Shown here piece after piece: positions 15,179 to 26,218 of a stretch of DNA of 35,805 bases. The notes under the pieces were generated by a model. It did not search any database and was not told where the DNA came from. It worked only from the letters and a program-made list of their open reading frames with translations. Source of the stretch: an uncultured Clostridia bacterium. Its GTDB lineage: Bacteria > Bacillota > Clostridia > Christensenellales > Borkfalkiaceae. The DNA is taken from positions 1-35,805 of the forward strand of contig CALVTT010000013.1 in assembly GCA_944363045.1 (NCBI GenBank), read 5' to 3'. The translations under genes and the position numbers were made by a program. Each line of letters begins with the position of its first letter. The first letter of the stretch is position 1.

Positions 15179-16708
15179 ATGTATAACGACAACGTGCCCT
15201 TCCTGGGAAGAGATGATATGTCCGATCGCCAGCCTCAACCCATGCCTGTCGAGCCCGAGCTCAGCGGCCGCGCGCGCATCAAGGTCATCGGCGTGGGCGG
15301 TGCGGGCAACAATGCCGTCAACCGCATGATCGATGCAGGCATCTCGAGTGCGGAATATATTGCCGTCAACACCGATGCGCAGATCCTTTCTTGCAGCAAG
15401 GCGAAGACCAAGATCCAGATCGGCGCGCACCTTACGAAGGGCCTCGGCGCGGGAGCCGACCCCGAGATCGGCCGCGCTGCCGCCGAGGAGAGCAAGGAAG
15501 AGCTCGTCAAGGCGGTGGAAAAGACCGACCTTCTCTTCATCACCGCCGGTATGGGCGGCGGCACGGGCACGGGCGCGGCGCCCGTCATCGCCAAGATCGC
15601 CAAGGACATGAAGATCCTTACCGTGGCGGTCGTCACCGAGCCCTTCTCCTTTGAGGGCAAGCGCCGCATGGACAATACGATGAAGGGCATCGACAACCTC
15701 AGAAAGTACGTCGATACGCTCATCATCATCCCCAACGAAAAGATCGGGGACGTCGTTCCCCGCAACGCTCCCATGGCGGAAGCGCTCCGCGTCGCGGACG
15801 AGGTGTTGAAGCAGGGCATCCGCGGCATTGCCGACCTCATCGTCACGCCCGCCCTCATCAACCTCGACTTTGCCGACGTCAAGACCATCTTGAAGGACCG
15901 CGGCCTCGCGCATATGGGCGTGGGCGTCGCCAAGGGCGAGAACCGCATCATGGAGGCCGTGCGCCTCGCGGTCAACTGCCCGCTGCTCGAAACGACCATC
16001 GAGGGCGCCACGGGCGTCATCCTCAACGTCGTGGGCGGCAACGACCTCACCTTCGACGAAGTCAAGACGGCAGCCAACCTCATCCACGGCGTCGTCGATT
16101 ATTCTGCCAACATCATCTTCGGCGCCTGCATCGACGAGAACATCAGCGACGAGGTGGAGGTCACCGTCATTGCGACGGGCTTCCCCGCCGCGGGCAGGGA
16201 GAGCAGCAATCAGCTCTCCTCGCGTGCGCCCGCCTATCAGCAGCAGCGCCCCGCAGCGCCCCGTCCGCCCATGCCGCAGCAGGGGGCTCAGCCGCAGGCA
16301 CAGCAGCAGCGCCAGGCGCCTTCGCGTCCTTTGAGCGCTTTCTCCGCTCAGCCGCAGGCACAGCAGGCGCCCCAGCAGGGCTATGCGCCCCGCCCTCAGC
16401 AGGCAGGCACCTATTACGGCAACCCTCCGCAGGCGCCCGCCACCCCCCGCAGCGCCTTCTACGGCAATGAACCCCGTCAGCCGCAGAACGCCTACTACGG
16501 CAACCAGCCTCAGCCGCAGCAGAATTTGTATGATACGCCTGCTCAGGCTCCCGCGCCCTATGCGCAGAACGGAGCGGCCTATGCCGTTCAGCCCGCGCAG
16601 CGCCCCGCGCCGCAGCATGAAGCTCCCGAGGACGACTATACGCCCGAGAGCCCGCAGGACCAGAAGCTGCCGCCCTTCGTGCAGAGATTGCTCGGCAAGA
16701 AGAAATAA
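15179..16708 (+). CDS. ftsZ: Cell division protein FtsZ
   Basis: This is the tubulin-like GTPase that forms the division ring. Of 509 residues, about 30-345 form the GTPase core with 'VIGVGGAGNNAVNRMI', the tubulin signature 'GGGTGTGAAP' (126-135), 'NLDFADVKTIL' and 'VTVIATGF'. An unusually long linker (about 346-488) is rich in Pro, Gln, Ala and Tyr, with three YYGN/FYGN motifs and a repeated 'AQPQAQQ' block. It ends with a conserved C-terminal peptide, 'KLPPFVQRLLGKKK', the docking site for FtsA-type partners. GGAGG lies 8 bases before the ATG at 15179. A terminator follows at 16725. Confidence 0.98.
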   Translation: MYNDNVPFLGRDDMSDRQPQPMPVEPELSGRARIKVIGVGGAGNNAVNRMIDAGISSAEYIAVNTDAQILSCSKAKTKIQIGAHLTKGLGAGADPEIGRAAAEESKEELVKAVEKTDLLFITAGMGGGTGTGAAPVIAKIAKDMKILTVAVVTEPFSFEGKRRMDNTMKGIDNLRKYVDTLIIIPNEKIGDVVPRNAPMAEALRVADEVLKQGIRGIADLIVTPALINLDFADVKTILKDRGLAHMGVGVAKGENRIMEAVRLAVNCPLLETTIEGATGVILNVVGGNDLTFDEVKTAANLIHGVVDYSANIIFGACIDENISDEVEVTVIATGFPAAGRESSNQLSSRAPAYQQQRPAAPRPPMPQQGAQPQAQQQRQAPSRPLSAFSAQPQAQQAPQQGYAPRPQQAGTYYGNPPQAPATPRSAFYGNEPRQPQNAYYGNQPQPQQNLYDTPAQAPAPYAQNGAAYAVQPAQRPAPQHEAPEDDYTPESPQDQKLPPFVQRLLGKKK

Positions 16709-16724
16709 CATCTGACGCAATGAG

Positions 16725-16749
16725 CCGCCCTCCCCGAGGGCGGTTTTTT
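16725..16749 (+). terminator. Terminator of ftsZ
   Basis: CCGCCCTC, loop CCC, GAGGGCGG, then six T. It lies 17 bases after the ftsZ stop. Confidence 0.93.
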
Positions 16750-16771
16750 CGTGCTTTCTTGCAATACAGTC

Positions 16772-16800
16772 TTGACAGATATTGTTTGATGTGTTATAGT
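16772..16800 (+). promoter_or_regulatory. Promoter of the FtsX-like permease gene
   Basis: TTGACA (16772-16777), 17-base spacer, TATAGT (16795-16800), 32 bases before the ATG at 16832. Confidence 0.9.
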
Positions 16801-16831
16801 ATAGATATAACAAAACCGCACGGAGACGATC

Positions 16832-18412
16832 ATGAAAGCCAAACTGCCTTTGAAAACAAGCCTGCGCCTGATGCTCGGCGGCAAGTGGGTGACAAAGTTC
16901 TTCACCATCCTGCTTTCCGCAGTGTCCTTTATGATGTTTGCCATCGCATCAACTGCATTTACATTCGATGTGTTTGATTTTCAGGTCAGAGGGTATCGAA
17001 ATTATATGGCAGATAAGGAATATTATCTGTTCTCAAATGATAGCAGCGGTACCGGCCATGCCCCCGGGGATCCGGAGCTGCTGCTGACGGGGGAGGAGGC
17101 CGCTGCCATCCAAGCGGGAGTATCTCTCAATTTTCTCTCCGCCTGCCGCGATCAGATCGACGTGGGGTATTTTTTGGACAAGGGCTATTTCCGCGGCGAA
17201 AAATACAAGTATGACGAAAACGGGGAGATCATATATGACGACATCGGGCAGGCCGTCATGACGGAGGAATATAAAGCATATTTGAAAGAGGTCGGAGGGG
17301 GGTCGCTTGCTTTTTCGGTCTCCCAAGTATCGGTCGGCTCGGAAGCTGCTTATGAAGAGCTGAACTACCGCCTGCTCGCGGGGCGGTACCCCGAAGGGGT
17401 GAACGAGATCGCCGTCTCGGAAGATATTTATAAAGATTTTGAGTGGGGCGGGTATGTCGATGCGCTTGCAGAAGGCTGCTATACGCTGCAGGAGTTTACT
17501 TTCGTCTTTGAAACGTACGAGGCGTATGCGTGGGATGATTCCGTCATCCCGCCGAAGGAGGCGGGGGTAAATATCAGCTCCTATGAAGATCTTTTGGGCA
17601 AGACGCTCGGACACTACGAATTGAAGGAGGAAAACTGTCAGGACGAGCACCAAACGCTGCCCGATGAGGTCGTCATCGTGGGCATCGTGGATATGAGCGA
17701 TCGGCCCGAATGGCCGCGGGGGTATCCTCATGTCGAGCCGTTCAGTTTTATCCTGCGCTCGGAGGCGTGGCGGCAGACGCAGCGCGAGGCGGGGAAATTG
17801 TACACGGAGACGATGGTCGCGCGCAACTTCCATGAAAGCGATGAAGCCGTTCGGGACGTCGTTTCACTGACATTTGAACTTTCGGAAGCGGCAAGGCCGC
17901 GCCTCGAGGGGCTTTCGCCGAATGTGGACGTCAATGTCGGCGCCTATCTTGTCAACTCTTTGACCGATTACATGATAGACGGCAATCTTCACTATGTTAT
18001 TCTGATCGTCTGCGGCATCGGCGTTGTGTTCCTTGTTTTTTCCGTTCTGCTCAACGCCTATCTCATGACCTCCATGACCGAACTCAAATGCCGTCAGATC
18101 GGCGTCCTGCGCGCGCTGGGCGCGGGCGAGGGGCAGCTCAGAGCCGCCTTTTTAGCGGGCACGGTCCTGCTCGCCGCCCTTATCTTTCTCATCTCGTTGG
18201 CGGCGACGGCCGGGGTCTATTACGGTTTCTGGCGACCGTGGACGATATTTGGTGATTTTGGCGTCAGTCCGTTCGTGTTCAACGGTTGGACGGTGCTCAT
18301 TCTTGCCGCGCTCTCCTTCTCGGTGCCCATATTGAGTGTACTCACACCGCTTAAAAATTTTTTCCAAAAGCCCATCGTGGAAACTATCTCGGGCGAGCGT
18401 TCCAAGAAATGA
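16832..18412 (+). CDS. Orphan FtsX-like ABC permease (MacB/FtsX family)
   Basis: The 526-residue membrane protein has one helix near the N-terminus (about 23-45), a large extracytoplasmic domain (about 50-380) with 'LLAGRYPEGVNEIAVS' as in MacB-type periplasmic domains, and three C-terminal helices (about 388-411, 435-460, 487-507). 'LMTSMTELKCRQIGVLRALGAGEGQLRAAFL' after the second helix is the typical FtsX-domain cytoplasmic loop. Such permeases work with an ATP-binding partner in lipoprotein release, antimicrobial-peptide response or signalling to wall hydrolases. No ATPase gene is adjacent, and the gene has its own promoter and terminator. Despite lying next to ftsZ, it is not FtsX of the FtsEX pair, which is shorter. 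CGGAG precedes the ATG. The substrate is unknown. Confidence 0.83.
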   Translation: MKAKLPLKTSLRLMLGGKWVTKFFTILLSAVSFMMFAIASTAFTFDVFDFQVRGYRNYMADKEYYLFSNDSSGTGHAPGDPELLLTGEEAAAIQAGVSLNFLSACRDQIDVGYFLDKGYFRGEKYKYDENGEIIYDDIGQAVMTEEYKAYLKEVGGGSLAFSVSQVSVGSEAAYEELNYRLLAGRYPEGVNEIAVSEDIYKDFEWGGYVDALAEGCYTLQEFTFVFETYEAYAWDDSVIPPKEAGVNISSYEDLLGKTLGHYELKEENCQDEHQTLPDEVVIVGIVDMSDRPEWPRGYPHVEPFSFILRSEAWRQTQREAGKLYTETMVARNFHESDEAVRDVVSLTFELSEAARPRLEGLSPNVDVNVGAYLVNSLTDYMIDGNLHYVILIVCGIGVVFLVFSVLLNAYLMTSMTELKCRQIGVLRALGAGEGQLRAAFLAGTVLLAALIFLISLAATAGVYYGFWRPWTIFGDFGVSPFVFNGWTVLILAALSFSVPILSVLTPLKNFFQKPIVETISGERSKK

Positions 18413-18427
18413 GTTTTTGCGGCTGGG

Positions 18428-18449
18428 GCGGCGGTAAAGCCGCCGCTTT
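18428..18449 (+). terminator. Probable terminator of the FtsX-like gene
   Basis: GCGGCGG, loop TAAAG, CCGCCGC, TTT; 15 bases after the stop. The T-run is short. Confidence 0.65.
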
Positions 18450-18512
18450 CGAGCCTGCCGCCCCCGCTGAACGTTCTGCCGCTCCGCCGCAGGGCATTTC
18501 GTCGCCCGTGCC

Positions 18513-18548
18513 GCCCCGCCGCCCGCGCCCTCGCGCGGGCGGCGGGGC
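18513..18548. repeat. GC-rich palindrome, 16-bp perfect stem
   Basis: Arms 18513-18528 and 18533-18548 are perfectly complementary, with loop CCTC. They contain only G and C. It lies in the 256-base gap between the FtsX-like gene and clpB; the rest of that gap holds the terminator at 18428 and the clpB promoter region. It belongs to the set of palindromes described in the findings. Confidence 0.9.
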
Positions 18549-18595
18549 TTCCCTCTTAAAGCGCAAAAATTTGTTCGTATTTTCCTCCGGGCTGT

Positions 18596-18622
18596 TTGAG
18601 CGGCGGCGATTTGCGTTATAAT
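18596..18622 (+). promoter_or_regulatory. Probable clpB promoter
   Basis: TATAAT at 18617-18622 with a weak -35 (TTGAGC 18596-18601, 15-base spacer, or TTTGAG one base earlier, spacer 16). No CIRCE repeat or CtsR-type repeat was seen around it. Confidence 0.6.
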
Positions 18623-18668
18623 AGGGGTGGAAAACGATCCGACTCTTTTACAAGGAGGGACCAAAACT

Positions 18669-21272
<2,604 letters not shown>

Positions 21273-21302
21273 CGCTCATAGAAGAACCTCTTGATATTGT
21301 GG

Positions 21303-21336
21303 GCCGCCCCGCGCTTCGCAAGAAGCGCGGGGCGGC
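21303..21336. repeat. GC-rich palindrome after clpB (15-bp stem, GCAA loop)
   Basis: Arms 21303-21317 and 21322-21336 pair perfectly around a GCAA loop. It lies 30 bases after the clpB stop and is followed by TCTCTGTTT, so it may work as a terminator even though it lacks a proper T-run. Confidence 0.85.
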
Positions 21337-21345
21337 TCTCTGTTT

Positions 21346-21376
21346 GGCGCGCCCTTCGCCCCGCGAAGGGCGCGCC
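21346..21376. repeat. Second GC-rich palindrome before recX (14-bp stem)
   Basis: Arms 21346-21359 and 21363-21376 pair perfectly around CCC. It ends seven bases before the recX -35 element. Confidence 0.85.
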
Positions 21377-21382
21377 GCCCTA

Positions 21383-21411
21383 TTGACTTTTTCGCTCCCA
21401 TCGGTTATAAT
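21383..21411 (+). promoter_or_regulatory. Promoter of recX-nnr
   Basis: TTGACT (21383-21388), 17-base spacer, TATAAT (21406-21411), 27 bases before the recX ATG. Confidence 0.92.
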
Positions 21412-21438
21412 AGGGGCAGCGACAAGAGGGAGGCGGCA

Positions 21439-22106
21439 ATGGCAGAGATCACGGGCATCACGCCGCAGATGAAAGACAAGACGCGGTGCAATATCGAAGT
21501 GGACGGCAGGTTCTTCTGCGGCATGAAGCTGGAGACGGTCGTTGCGCATCGCCTGAAAGTGGGCACGGCCGTCTCCGAGGAGGAGCTCTCCCGCCTGCAG
21601 CTCGAGAGCGAGAAGCTCACCGCCCTCGACAAGGCGCTCACCTACATCACCGCCTCCATGAAGACGGAGAAGGACATCCGTGCCTACCTCAGAAAGAAGG
21701 GGTATCTTGAGGACGTTTCCGATTACGTCGTCGAAAAGATGCGCTCCTACGGCTATCTCGACGATGTGGCATACGCGCGGGCATACGCCGAGCACGCGGG
21801 CAAGAAAAAGGGCAGCCGTCTCATCGCGATGGAGCTGCGGCAGAAGGGGGTGCCCGAGGAGGCGGTCATGGAAGCGCTTGCGGGCGTATCGGGCGAGGAG
21901 GACGCGGCGCGGGCGGCGCTTGAAAAGTATCTGCGCGGCAAGACGCCGGACAGGGCGACGCTCTCCAAGGCCTACCGCCATCTCATGAGCAGGGGATTTG
22001 ACTACGAAACGGCGCGGGCGGCACTAAGCAGCCTGCGCGAGGAGACGGACGAAGACGGCGCGGAGCCGTTCGACGGGTCCCGTTCGGGCATCGGGGAGGA
22101 CGAACT

Positions 22107-22110
<4 letters not shown>
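21439..22110 (+). CDS. recX: Regulatory protein RecX
   Basis: RecX binds RecA filaments and modulates recombination and the SOS response. The 223-residue protein shows the repeated three-helix RecX units, with 'ALTYITASMKTEKDIRAYLRKKGY', 'YLDDVAYARAYAEHAGKKKGSRLIAMELRQKGV' and 'RHLMSRGFDYETARAAL'. The N-terminal 60 residues ('CNIEVDGRFFCGMKLETVVAHRLKVG') are the beta-rich segment seen in many Firmicutes RecX. Its start ATG at 21439 follows GGGAGG. It ends within the nnr start (ATGA overlap), so the two are co-transcribed; recA is not in this window. Confidence 0.92.
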
Positions 22111-23552
<1,442 letters not shown>

Positions 23553-23601
23553 GTATATAAAATCGCCATGAAATGCGCGAATAAAAGGCAATATTTGCCG
23601 A

Positions 23602-23631
23602 TTTGCATAGTATTATGTCAGGCATAGTATC
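23602..23631. repeat. Copy 1 of an 18-base repeat with imperfect palindrome
   Basis: TTTGCATAGTATTATGTC at 23602-23619 is identical to 25607-25624. Together with the next bases it forms an imperfect inverted repeat, AGTATTATGTC-A-GGCATAGTATC. It lies between the convergent ends of nnr (+) and the membrane protein gene (-). Read as a promoter it would give TTGCAT, 16 bases, TAGTAT on the plus strand, which would run antisense into the membrane protein gene. Confidence 0.85.
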
Positions 23632-23636
23632 TCCAT

Positions 23637-24383
23637 TTAGGCGGGCGCCAGCAGCCGAAGTCCCGCCGAAAGGAGCAGGAGGATGCTCCCCGTTATCAGA
23701 TAGTAGACGGGAAAGAGCGTAAAGAGGCTCATGATGAGAAGCAGTGCTCCGCTCACAAAGAAGGGCCGCGCGTTGCTTTTTTTGAAGACGGCGCGTAGTT
23801 TATCGCGGTGACGGCTCTTGGGCGGCGCTTCGCCGAGGAGGCGGGCGGGGAGCTTGCCCGTTCTCTTTAAGAGTTGATAGATCTCTTCTCCGCCTATCAC
23901 TTCAACAGGAAATCTCTTTATGAGCGCCTGTGCTGCCTCGGAGAGCGTGTTGCAGCACAGGATGAAATTGCCGCCGTGCCGCCGGATGAGCGGGGCGAGG
24001 TCGTCCGCCGAGGCGGGCTCCATGCGAAAGAGCAGTTCGGCGGGTTTTCCGTCCAACAGCAGTTCTTCTCCCTTTTGCTCGCTCTTTCTGCCCTCTTCGG
24101 CGAGTGCGGAAGCGATGGAGGCCGCTGCCTGTTCGGGCGGCGCGAGGGAGAGATGCATAAGAATGGCGTCGCGCTCTGCCTGCTCTTTGGCGGAAAGATA
24201 TCGTTTTGTTCGGCTCCTGCTTTCGATCAAAAAGGTGGCGAGGCCGCCTGCAAGGGCGAGCAAAGCGCAGACGGCTGCCGAAAGCGTCACAGGCATTTCA
24301 AAATATCGCAAAACGCAGAAGCCGAGCAGGAAGATGCAGGCTGCATAGAAGAGCACGTCGGCTATGACCGGAAAATATTTCAT
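23637..24383 (-). CDS. Membrane protein of unknown function with a possible restriction-endonuclease-like core
   Basis: I do not recognise a named family. The 248-residue protein has two N-terminal membrane helices ('VIADVLFYAACIFLLGFCVL', 'LSAAVCALLALAGGLATFLI'), a soluble middle (about 75-195) and two C-terminal helices. The middle contains 'GGNFILCCNTLSEAAQALIKRFPVEVIGGEEIYQLLKR' (reported in parts: 'FILCCNTLSEAAQAL', 'VEVIGGEEIYQLL'), which resembles the last strands of Mrr-type nuclease folds, where the pattern is strand, 'S-x-x-A', then 'hydrophobic-(D/G)-G-x-x-L'. No PD-(D/E)xK catalytic set is visible, so it would be a non-catalytic version. Start at ATG 24383 is chosen because it opens the first helix; a longer in-frame start at 24509 would overlap nadD. 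It is divergent to nadD. Confidence 0.6.
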   Translation of the reverse strand: MKYFPVIADVLFYAACIFLLGFCVLRYFEMPVTLSAAVCALLALAGGLATFLIESRSRTKRYLSAKEQAERDAILMHLSLAPPEQAAASIASALAEEGRKSEQKGEELLLDGKPAELLFRMEPASADDLAPLIRRHGGNFILCCNTLSEAAQALIKRFPVEVIGGEEIYQLLKRTGKLPARLLGEAPPKSRHRDKLRAVFKKSNARPFFVSGALLLIMSLFTLFPVYYLITGSILLLLSAGLRLLAPA

Positions 24384-24467
24384 GCCTTCATTGTTGACGC
24401 GTGCTGCAAAAAATAAACAAATCGGGGCACAGCTGCCCGAAAAGAACTTGTGAGATGGGAAAATAAG

Positions 24468-25601
24468 ATGAAAATTGCAATTTTCGGGGGGTCTTTCGAT
24501 CCGATCCATTTAGAACACGCCGCCTATGTGCGCGCGGCTATTTGTGAGTTGGAGCTCGATCTCGTCATCCTCATTCCCTCGCGCCTTGCGCCGCACAAGC
24601 GGCTGGGGGCGCAGGCGGACGGGCAGGCGCGCCTTGAAATGTGCCGCCTTGCCTTTGAGGGGGAGCCGCGCGTCAGGGTGAGCGATTTTGAAGTAACGCG
24701 CAGCGGCGTGAGTTACAGCTATCTCACCTGCCGCGCCTTTGCAAAGTATTATCCCGATGCCGAACGCTATTTCCTCGTGGGCGCCGATATGCTGGAAGAT
24801 TTTTTCACCTGGAAAGAGCCCGAGGACATCCTCAAAAACGTGACGCTCGTGGCGTGCGGGCGGGGGAGCGAGCGGACGGAGAGCCTGCACGCGCGCTTCC
24901 GCTCCGTCTTCGGCAAGGACTTTTTGTCGCTCGGTTTTGCGGGGAAGGAGGTCTCCTCGACGGCCATCCGCGTCGCGCTCGCCTTCGGCAAGGCGCCCGA
25001 GGGGCTTGATGAAAGGGTGCTCACCTTTGTGCGCGAGCGGGGACTCTACACCCACCCCGCCATTGCGCCCGCGCTGGCTCTCGAAAAGCCCGAGCGGCGG
25101 GAGCACAGCTTCCGCGTCGCCGAAATGGCGTGCGCCCGCGCTCGCTCCTTGGGGCTTCGCGAGGACAAGGCGCTGCTCGCTGCCGCCCTGCACGATTGTG
25201 CTAAGTATGTGCCCCTCGATTCGCCCCTCCTCGAAGGGTTTTCCTGCCCCGACAACGTGCCGCCCCCCGTGCTGCACCAATACACGGGCGCCTACCTTGC
25301 GGAAAAGCGCTTCGGCATCCGCGATGGGGAGGTGCTCGACGCCATCCGCTATCACACGAGCGGCCGCGCGGGCATGGGGGTGCTCGAAAAGCTCGTCTAT
25401 CTCTCCGATCTTTTGGAAGCGGGGCGCGATTTTCCGGGGGTGGAGGAGCTGCGCTCTCTCTTTTGGCGGGATATCGACGAGTGCCTGTATGTGAGCCTCC
25501 GCCACGAAGTGGAGTATCTGAACGGTACGGGCAAAGAGGTCTATCCGCTCACGCAGGAGGCCTACGAATACGTCAAAAATCAAATCGAAAACGCGAATTA
25601 A
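24468..25601 (+). CDS. nadD: NadD-YqeK fusion: nicotinate-nucleotide adenylyltransferase plus HD-domain Ap4A hydrolase
   Basis: The 377-residue protein joins two enzymes that are usually separate neighbours. Residues 1-190 are a NadD nucleotidyltransferase, making deamido-NAD from nicotinate mononucleotide and ATP, with 'IAIFGGSFDPIHLEH', 'LIPSRLAPHK', 'FLVGADMLEDFFTWKEPEDIL' and 'VSSTAIR'. Residues about 205-377 are an HD hydrolase of the YqeK type with 'REHSFRVAEMA', 'ALHDCAKY' (His242-Asp243), 'HQYTGAYLA', 'AIRYHTSGRAGMGVLEKLVYLSDLLE' and 'RDFPGV'. The nucleotide-binding H-x-G-H has Glu in place of Gly (HLEH). ATG at 24468 begins the standard 'MKIAIFGG'. rsfS follows after 66 bases, as in the nadD-yqeK-rsfS order of Bacillus. 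Confidence 0.93.
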   Translation: MKIAIFGGSFDPIHLEHAAYVRAAICELELDLVILIPSRLAPHKRLGAQADGQARLEMCRLAFEGEPRVRVSDFEVTRSGVSYSYLTCRAFAKYYPDAERYFLVGADMLEDFFTWKEPEDILKNVTLVACGRGSERTESLHARFRSVFGKDFLSLGFAGKEVSSTAIRVALAFGKAPEGLDERVLTFVRERGLYTHPAIAPALALEKPERREHSFRVAEMACARARSLGLREDKALLAAALHDCAKYVPLDSPLLEGFSCPDNVPPPVLHQYTGAYLAEKRFGIRDGEVLDAIRYHTSGRAGMGVLEKLVYLSDLLEAGRDFPGVEELRSLFWRDIDECLYVSLRHEVEYLNGTGKEVYPLTQEAYEYVKNQIENAN

Positions 25602-25606
25602 CAGTT

Positions 25607-25636
25607 TTTGCATAGTATTATGTCTGACATAATATT
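25607..25636. repeat. Copy 2 of the 18-base repeat with near-perfect palindrome
   Basis: TTTGCATAGTATTATGTC at 25607-25624, followed by T and GACATAATATT. TATTATGTC-T-GACATAATA is a perfect 9-bp inverted repeat with one central base. It may contain a promoter for rsfS: TTGCAT (25608-25613), 16 bases, TAATAT (25630-25635). If so, the palindrome covers spacer and -10, where a dimeric regulator could act. Confidence 0.8.
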
Positions 25637-25667
25637 GATAAATCATCAGGAATTAGGAGGAAATTGA

Positions 25668-26018
25668 ATGGAAAGTTACGAACTTGCGAAGGCGTGTGCG
25701 AAGGTGCTTTCGGACAAAAAGGCGTCCGATATCCTCATCGTCAACGTCGGCGATCAGACGGTGGTGTGCAGCTATTTCGTCATCGCGACAGGTAAATCGA
25801 CGACGCAGGTGCACTCGTTGGGCGATAATGTGGACGAGCAGATCAAGAAGGTTTTTGGGCTTGATCCCATCCGTCAGGAGGGCTTCCGCGAAGGGAGATG
25901 GGGCGTGCTCGACTACGGCGACGTCGTCGTCCACGTCTTCAACGAGGAATCCCGCCTCTTCTACTATCTCGAGCGGTTGTGGGATTCGGGCTCCAACGTC
26001 GAACGCTACGAAGATTAA
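25668..26018 (+). CDS. rsfS: Ribosome silencing factor RsfS
   Basis: RsfS (YbeB/Iojap family) binds protein L14 on the large subunit and blocks subunit joining when nutrients are short. The 116-residue protein has 'DILIVNVGDQTVVCSYFVIATGKSTTQVHSL' (spread over residues 22-52), 'EGFREGRWGVLDYGDVVVHVF' and 'YYLERLW', all typical. AGGAGG precedes the ATG at 25668. It follows the NadD-YqeK gene and ends its unit with a long GC-rich palindrome. Confidence 0.96.
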   Translation: MESYELAKACAKVLSDKKASDILIVNVGDQTVVCSYFVIATGKSTTQVHSLGDNVDEQIKKVFGLDPIRQEGFREGRWGVLDYGDVVVHVFNEESRLFYYLERLWDSGSNVERYED

Positions 26019-26028
26019 GTTATTTTAA

Positions 26029-26065
26029 GGGCGCCCGCCGCGGCCAAAAGCCGCGGCGGGCGCCC
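26029..26065. repeat. GC-rich palindrome after rsfS (16-bp stem), copy A
   Basis: Arms 26029-26044 and 26050-26065 pair perfectly around CAAAA. Bases 26031-26066 (36 in all) are repeated exactly at 27728-27763. It lies 10 bases after the rsfS stop, so it may act as its terminator although only ATTT follows. Confidence 0.9.
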
Positions 26066-26154
26066 CATTTCTTTGCGTTCCCGCGCTTCTTCCCGCGGCT
26101 TCCCTTCCGCGTGCTCCCATCTGCATAACTTTATAAATAATTTGCCTTTCCCTC

Positions 26155-26183
26155 TTGACAGAGCAGCATTCTTGTGTTATACT
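26155..26183 (+). promoter_or_regulatory. Promoter of the first lipoprotein gene
   Basis: TTGACA (26155-26160), 17-base spacer, TATACT (26178-26183), 36 bases before the ATG at 26219. Confidence 0.9.
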
Positions 26184-26218
26184 ATTCATACAGAAATTAC
26201 GTTGCAAGGAGGTCTGAA

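Noticed and set aside
16832-18412. FtsX of the FtsEX division complex
   Set aside because: The protein is nearly twice the length of FtsX, has a MacB-like outer domain, and no ftsE lies beside it.
18596-18668. CIRCE or CtsR operator before clpB
   Set aside because: Neither the TTAGCACTC inverted repeat nor GGTCAAA direct repeats are present; the same is true upstream of hsp20.
23602-25636. 2-kb segment as a composite transposon or genomic insertion
   Set aside because: It contains the housekeeping nadD-yqeK gene in its normal order before rsfS and no transposase, so simple insertion between direct repeats is unlikely.
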